DNA of 14,163 nt from Irineochytrium annulatum (taxonomy: Eukaryota; Chytridiomycota; Chytridiomycetes; Chytridiales; Chytridiaceae). The stretch covers positions 1-14,163 of the forward strand of contig JADGJL010000763.1 in assembly GCA_027600665.1 (NCBI GenBank), read 5' to 3'. The translations under genes and the position numbers were made by a program. Below are positions 10,401 to 14,163 of the stretch, piece by piece (position 1 is the first letter of the stretch; every line of letters starts with the position of its first letter). The notes under the pieces are model-generated. The model was not told the origin of the DNA, did not search any database, and was given only the letters and a program-made list of their open reading frames with translations.

Positions 10401-10797
10401 CAACAGAACGCCGGCCAGCGTCCGCGTGGTCGTCCCGCTGTCCGGCTTCGCGATGATGAAGGCCAAGTACTTCTCGTAGTCCGGATGCGTTCCATATGTC
10501 GCCAATTCCTTGATGCGAGGAAAGAAGAGAATGAACCTCGGGCCATTGAAATACGTCGCCCCGCAGCGTTCGCAACAAATCCAATCTCGCACGCGCGTCG
10601 GCGATGCCGCCTCACCACGAGGACGATTGGATGCAGAACATCCGTATCGCGCGCATGCACACCGCAATCCGCTCCTCCTCGGCCACCCCACACACCTGCT
10701 CAATTCGAGTCCGCATGGTATGATCTGCCACGGTGTAGAACTGCGACAGCAGCCCCGAGAGCTGCTGCAGCGACGCCGGATCGGGTTGCCAGGCCAT
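7498..10797 (-). CDS. KAP104: Transportin / karyopherin beta-2 nuclear import receptor (Kap104 type)
   Basis: A HEAT-repeat importin that carries PY-NLS cargoes such as mRNA-binding proteins through the nuclear pore and releases them on RanGTP binding (family knowledge). I place nine exons: 10797-10696, 10508-10176, 10118-9165, 9111-8986, 8925-8776, 8731-8300, 8249-7773, 7730-7656 and 7602-7498, ending in TGA. Introns are 187, 57, 53, 60, 44, 50, 42 and 53 nt, and every one is phase 0. The protein is about 917 aa, the length of yeast Kap104 and animal TNPO1. Diagnostic stretches include [30 protein letters not shown] and [10 protein letters not shown]. Tryptophans equivalent to the cargo-binding W460 and W730 of human TNPO1 are present at about W472 (ITCWTLGRY) and W756 (CNNATWA). 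The acidic H8 loop contains 13 Asp (365-377). These regions match transportin rather than importin beta-1. Only the first intron is uncertain. Confidence 0.95.
9423..9461 (-). repeat. GAY trinucleotide repeat encoding 13 Asp in the transportin acidic loop
   Basis: Thirteen consecutive GAT/GAC codons on the minus strand, in frame in exon 3. They fall at about residues 365-377, between a Lys/Gln/Ala-rich segment and the GELGGGDW that leads into the next HEAT repeat. Both Asp codons are mixed, so it is an impure microsatellite kept by protein selection or an old expansion. Confidence 0.9.
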
Positions 10798-11240
10798 GGT
10801 GGGGATCTCAGCAGGAGGTCCGCGGAAAGAGGTGGGCGATGTTGCTCACAAAAAACGGCGGTTGGTGGCTGCAATCTGATTTCCCCCGCCCACTAGATCA
10901 CTTCGACTAACTATGGACAGGACGGAGATAAAAGAAAAACCACTTTATGTTAATTTATTATTAGATATTACTTATTTAAAATGGGCTCCAGTTTACGATT
11001 TCAGAAAAAACCATCTTGTCTACGTCTACCTTGTCATGTTCCCTTAAACATGCGTCTCCTTCCGATCATTCTAGTTTGAGTATTTGTGTTTGATCGAAGG
11101 TTAGCTTCCTGTTATCTATTATTTCTTTTTTGTTTTTCCTGTTGGGAAAACGGCTCCATTTCCGCTACACGACCATGCAAGGCCAGCTAGCTGCCTTCAT
11201 TTCACTGGCAGTGTCACGCAACTGACTTGGCCACACCCCG
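10798..11240. promoter_or_regulatory. Divergent intergenic region between transportin and the GNAT-like gene
   Basis: 443 bases between two start codons on opposite strands, so both promoters should be here. The centre (about 10920-11000) is strongly A+T-rich and contains TATTTAAA at 10973-10980, a TATA-like sequence readable in either direction. T-rich tracts continue to about 11150 on the plus strand. A short upstream reading frame lies near the right end. No known factor site is convincing. Confidence 0.4.
11175..11225 (+). promoter_or_regulatory. Candidate upstream ORF (16 codons) before the GNAT-like gene
   Basis: ATG in a good context (ACC before it, so C at -3 but with an A at -5) opens a 16-codon frame ending in TGA at 11223-11225, just 15 bases before the start codon at 11241. 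If transcription starts upstream of 11175, ribosomes would meet this frame first and translation of the main gene could be damped. The transcription start is unknown, so this is only a possibility. Confidence 0.25.
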
Positions 11241-12271
11241 ATGCAGTCGACACTCCTCCAGCTCCTCGATCCTCTCTCGCTCCCGTGGTCGAACGGCCCC
11301 ACCGACGCGGAGGCGACAACGTTGGTGATCCGACCGCACGCCGTCGCGTGCTCGACGCCGCACAACCCCGGCTGGCATGACGGCAACACTGGTTTGTCCT
11401 CTAAGGCCGAAATTTACTTACCGAAGTTGAAAGTCTATGTCGTCACCGTTGCCGCCGAAAATAACGAGGAGGAGCCATTCTGGAAGCAATTTAAGCCCTT
11501 GGAGGATAAGGATGCCATTCGCGCGGCGATAGCCGAATTGCCCGGCGCCGACCGCTTCAGGATGACTGCGTTGAAGGGAGCGAAGAGGGTAGAGGCGGAG
11601 CGTGCAATGGCGGCGTGGACCGAGGTGCTTGCCGGACTCGGCTTCAAAGAAGATGAGCGCACCGCGGTACGCATAATGAGATGGTAAGTGACTTAAATTT
11701 GTCAAGGTCATGCCTATATAATTCCGCGTTAATCAAGGGACCCGTCGAGTGCGAAGACTTCGCTGCTTGATGACGGCAACAAACGGCATCGCGTCATACA
11801 AGCGAATATTGAACACCTCAACCAAGTTGTGCTTGTGGCTGGAGAGGAAGACTCGGAGGTATATGGCACCCTCGAGTGGCACTTAAAGCAGCAGCGGTCA
11901 AGGCTCTCAAGTGATTCCCACTCTATTTTCATGTCCTTCGAGGCGGAAGGACCGGCGTCCGTTGTGGTTATGTATGTTGAACCGATTGCTCGGAATACAC
12001 CTATTTAACTCTTGCCCTCCGCAATAGGACATCGATGAAACACGTTCCAAAGGTTGCCGTGGTCGACAACGTGGTAACACGGGTGAAGTTCAAGAGGAGA
12101 GGTCACGCCAAGGATGCCGTGTTGGCGGGGCTAAGGTGGGCTCTCGCAGGCGGGGCGGAGAGCGTGTATCTCACAGTGGTGACCGAAGGCGCACAGAAGC
12201 TTTACGAGTCTGTGGGTTTCGCGGTAGTGGAGCATATCGAGGAGATAGTCTGGACAAAAACAAATAGTTAG
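11241..12271 (+). CDS. GNAT-like N-acetyltransferase-fold protein
   Basis: Three exons: 11241-11683, 11738-11971 and 12028-12271. Introns are 54 and 56 nt, with GTAAGT and GTATGT donors and both in phase 2. The protein is 306 aa. The last third looks like the GNAT acetyl-CoA fold. A beta strand (VAVVDNVVT, about 235-243) leads to KRRGHAKD (248-255), the likely pyrophosphate-binding loop and start of the central helix. Then follow a strand SVYLTVV (271-277), the helix-plus-loop ALYESVGF-like segment (QKLYESVGF, 282-290) and a final strand to W301. The loop carries Lys where the GNAT consensus has Gln or Arg. The N-terminal two thirds (about 1-225) I do not recognise; a pattern such as QVVLVAGEEDSEVYGTLEW (about 185-203) could be the first GNAT strands. 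Acetyl-CoA-dependent transfer is inferred; the substrate is unknown. The start is the first ATG of the frame. Confidence 0.75.
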
Positions 12272-12520
12272 CTTCGTCTTCCGTCGAAATTTGGATTCCC
12301 ACATTGTAAGCTGGAGCAATTCTGAAACACGAATCTCGAGCCTGCGTCCGATTACGTGCACGCACTGACATTCCCCCGAAGTTCCCGCGCGAACTCCTCG
12401 CTCAACGTCGTCGACCCCGACGCTATCGATCCTCGCAAATCTCAGTCCGACCACCCCGGAACTCAGGCCTCCTAGTCGGCCTTGAACAATTCACCGTTCT
12501 CTGCTCGCTTCACCCGAGGT
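12272..12520. promoter_or_regulatory. Short spacer: end of the GNAT-like gene, promoter and leader of the homeodomain gene
   Basis: 249 bases between two genes on the same strand. The right half is C-rich and pyrimidine-rich, usual for a fungal 5' leader. No TATA box or known factor site is obvious. The frame of the downstream protein stays open for 13 codons above its ATG but contains no earlier ATG. Confidence 0.4.
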
Positions 12521-14163
12521 ATGGCGTCCCAACCGCAGGCCGAGACGCCTTACTCGGCCGGCCCGGCCTCGGTATCCGCCGGCGCCAACAACACTCTCGA
12601 ATCTGCTGAGACGCTGATGCTGATGCATTCATCCTTCGCGAACGCATCCACACCGCCCGCGCCCCAAAATACTCCCGGCCCCGGCGCCGCAAACGGCAGC
12701 GCCGCGCCTACGCCCTCCGTTAGCAGCATCGCATCAATCCCGAGGCCGGCGGTTGCCTTGCAGAAGCAGCAACAGCAACAGGGTCGGGCGGCGAGGGCGG
12801 CCGGCTCGAAGTTCTCCGAGGAGAACGTCCAGTACCTCCTGGCCATCTTCGAGGAGCACTCGATGCCGTCCAAGGACATTGTAAGGGAGGCGGCGGAGGC
12901 GACGGGGGAGACGGAGAAGCGTATCTCCACCTGGTTCAGTAATCAACGGTCGAAGGTCAGGAATGGGAAGGTTCCGAAGAAGACACCGGTCGGACCGGGT
13001 GCGGCGAGTGATGGCGGGAAGGGTAAAGGGAGAGTAGGAGCGGGGTCGGTGGACGGGATGCAGGTGGATGGGAAGGAGAATGAGGAGGAGCCGGAGACGG
13101 AGCCGGCGAACGCGGACGACAAAACTCCTCCGGTCGAGGAAGCACAACTGTAAGTATATAGCACGATTGTCAGTGTTCTTTGAATGGCAGTCGGAGGGTG
13201 ATCAAGTGAAGACCGTCACTTAACTCCTCGCTATTATTTTTTAGTCACTCCCCTAGACAAGGAAGCTCTTCTTCGGGTGCTCCTTCGCGCGACGAGGTTG
13301 CAGCTTCTGTTGTCGTGGTTGTTGCCCCGACATTGTCCTCGATGAAAACGCCGAAAATGTCACAACACAAGTCCGATGCGGCGGCGAAGCCGAAAAGCAC
13401 GAAGCGTTCTGGGAAGAAAAATGTGGACGAGGAGCAGGAGCCGCTAAAGGTTCCTCCTTTTTACACGGCCGACATGCTTCCGACGCAAGGGGTGGAGAAC
13501 ATTAAGGTTTTGCTGACGAGTCGTTACTACAAACCGCATTTGAATCCGGCCTATGATGCGACCCGGTATTGGAAGGACGAGACTTTGTCGTCCATGCCGC
13601 TAATCGAACGAAATCCGGTAAGATACTCTTTATTTTTGGGAAACCTGTTTTAATACGTACTGACGTAACACTCAGCATGCTGGTCAAAAGCCGCCAGAAG
13701 TGAATGGGGCTACACCTAAAGCACCTACGGTATCCGTAAATGGAGACGAAAAACCTGAACTGGCAGCTCCCTCGAATGTTTTGCAACCAACAAGTGTACC
13801 AAATGTCGCCATCCCGTCAAAGCCTGCGCCGATCAATACGCCTACTCCGCAGAACCGCCCGCCAGCGCAAGGGGATGCCGGCAACGAACGGCAAGAAAAT
13901 CATTCACACTCACAACCGCAACATCACACCCCTGCCGCTCCAGTCCGCCTCCCCGCAGTGCAGACCTCACACCTTGCACACGTTATGCCTGACCCCAACA
14001 GCGCCAGCACGCCGCAACCTCAGGCTCCTCCCAAGAGGCAACCCGCGCCGGCCCCAATCGTCGCTCCGACACCCATGCCGGGTCAGAAGCTCGCGCAACC
14101 TCTGCCGCACATCCAGCACCTGCCGCACGGAGACGTCGTAGCCCTCATCGGGGGAGAAGACGC
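12521..14163 (+). CDS. Homeodomain transcription factor with long low-complexity tail (3' end beyond window)
   Basis: Three exons are visible: 12521-13149, 13245-13617 and 13676 to the window edge. Introns are 95 and 58 nt. They give 496 residues with no stop. Residues 1-85 are Ala/Pro/Ser-rich with a short Gln run. The homeodomain covers about 91-150. On the standard 60-residue numbering it has F8, L16, F20, I45, W48, F49, N51, R53 and K55, and WFSNQRSKVR forms the DNA-reading helix. The spacing is typical, with no TALE insertion, and position 50, which tunes DNA choice, is Ser. A Gly/Lys then acidic linker follows. A more ordered block sits at about 278-334 (VPPFYTADMLP, SRYYKPHLNPAYD). A Pro/Gln/Ala-rich tail runs to the edge. 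The role is nuclear DNA binding; the target genes and the link to mating-type HD1/HD2 proteins are not shown. The start is the first ATG of the frame. Confidence 0.85.

Noticed and set aside
7498..10797. Importin beta-1 (Kap95) as the identity of the karyopherin
   Set aside because: The N-terminus ([11 protein letters not shown]), the long acidic loop, the [12 protein letters not shown] and VCNNATW segments and the C-terminal [13 protein letters not shown] pattern match transportin, not importin beta-1.
9915..10910. Plus-strand open frame of 331 codons opposite the transportin gene
   Set aside because: The opposite strand is unambiguously transportin with conserved exons; the frame crosses three of its exons and two introns and shows no family resemblance.
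11399..11433. Possible 35-nt intron with a GTTTGT donor in exon 1 of the GNAT-like gene
   Set aside because: Too short for an intron and its removal would shift the frame that joins cleanly to exons 2 and 3.
12550..12930. Minus-strand frame with repeated Cys/Ala opposite the homeodomain gene
   Set aside because: Reverse reading of the Gln run and Ala/Pro-rich codons.

Overview
This window looks like nuclear DNA of a filamentous fungus, most probably a basidiomycete (Agaricomycetes is my guess, from gene style only). The genes are dense, G+C-rich and cut by many short introns. Those I could place are mostly 42-95 nt, with GTNNGT-like donors and CTAAC/CTGAC-like branch sites. There is no operon structure and no ribosome binding site. 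All exon borders below were placed by eye from reading frame, splice signals and alignment between paralogues or with known families.

Layout: (1) 1-5768 holds two paralogous oligopeptide transporter (OPT family) genes, head to head. The left one (minus strand) runs off the start of the window and the right one (plus strand, 6 exons, about 861 aa) is complete. They share a 438-base intergenic region. (2) 5769-7497 is a gene-poor, mostly A+T-rich stretch with one G+C-rich island and no gene I can support. (3) 7498-10797 (minus) is a complete nine-exon gene for transportin / karyopherin beta-2 (Kap104 type, about 917 aa), with an Asp-13 run in the acidic loop. (4) After a 443-base A+T-rich divergent intergenic region, 11241-12271 (plus) is a three-exon gene whose last third looks like a GNAT acetyltransferase fold. 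(5) 12521 to the window end (plus) is a homeodomain protein with a long Pro/Gln/Ala-rich tail, cut off by the window edge.

The genes do not form one pathway. The two OPT genes probably arose by inverted duplication and may be co-regulated. Transportin is a housekeeping nuclear import receptor, and the GNAT-like and homeodomain genes are independent neighbours. I see no mobile element, CRISPR array, tRNA or rRNA. I did not find a convincing new multi-gene system. The points most worth checking are the structure of the divergent transporter pair, the hydrophobic reading frame just after the second transporter, the unassigned block in the homeodomain protein and the N-terminal part of the GNAT-like protein.
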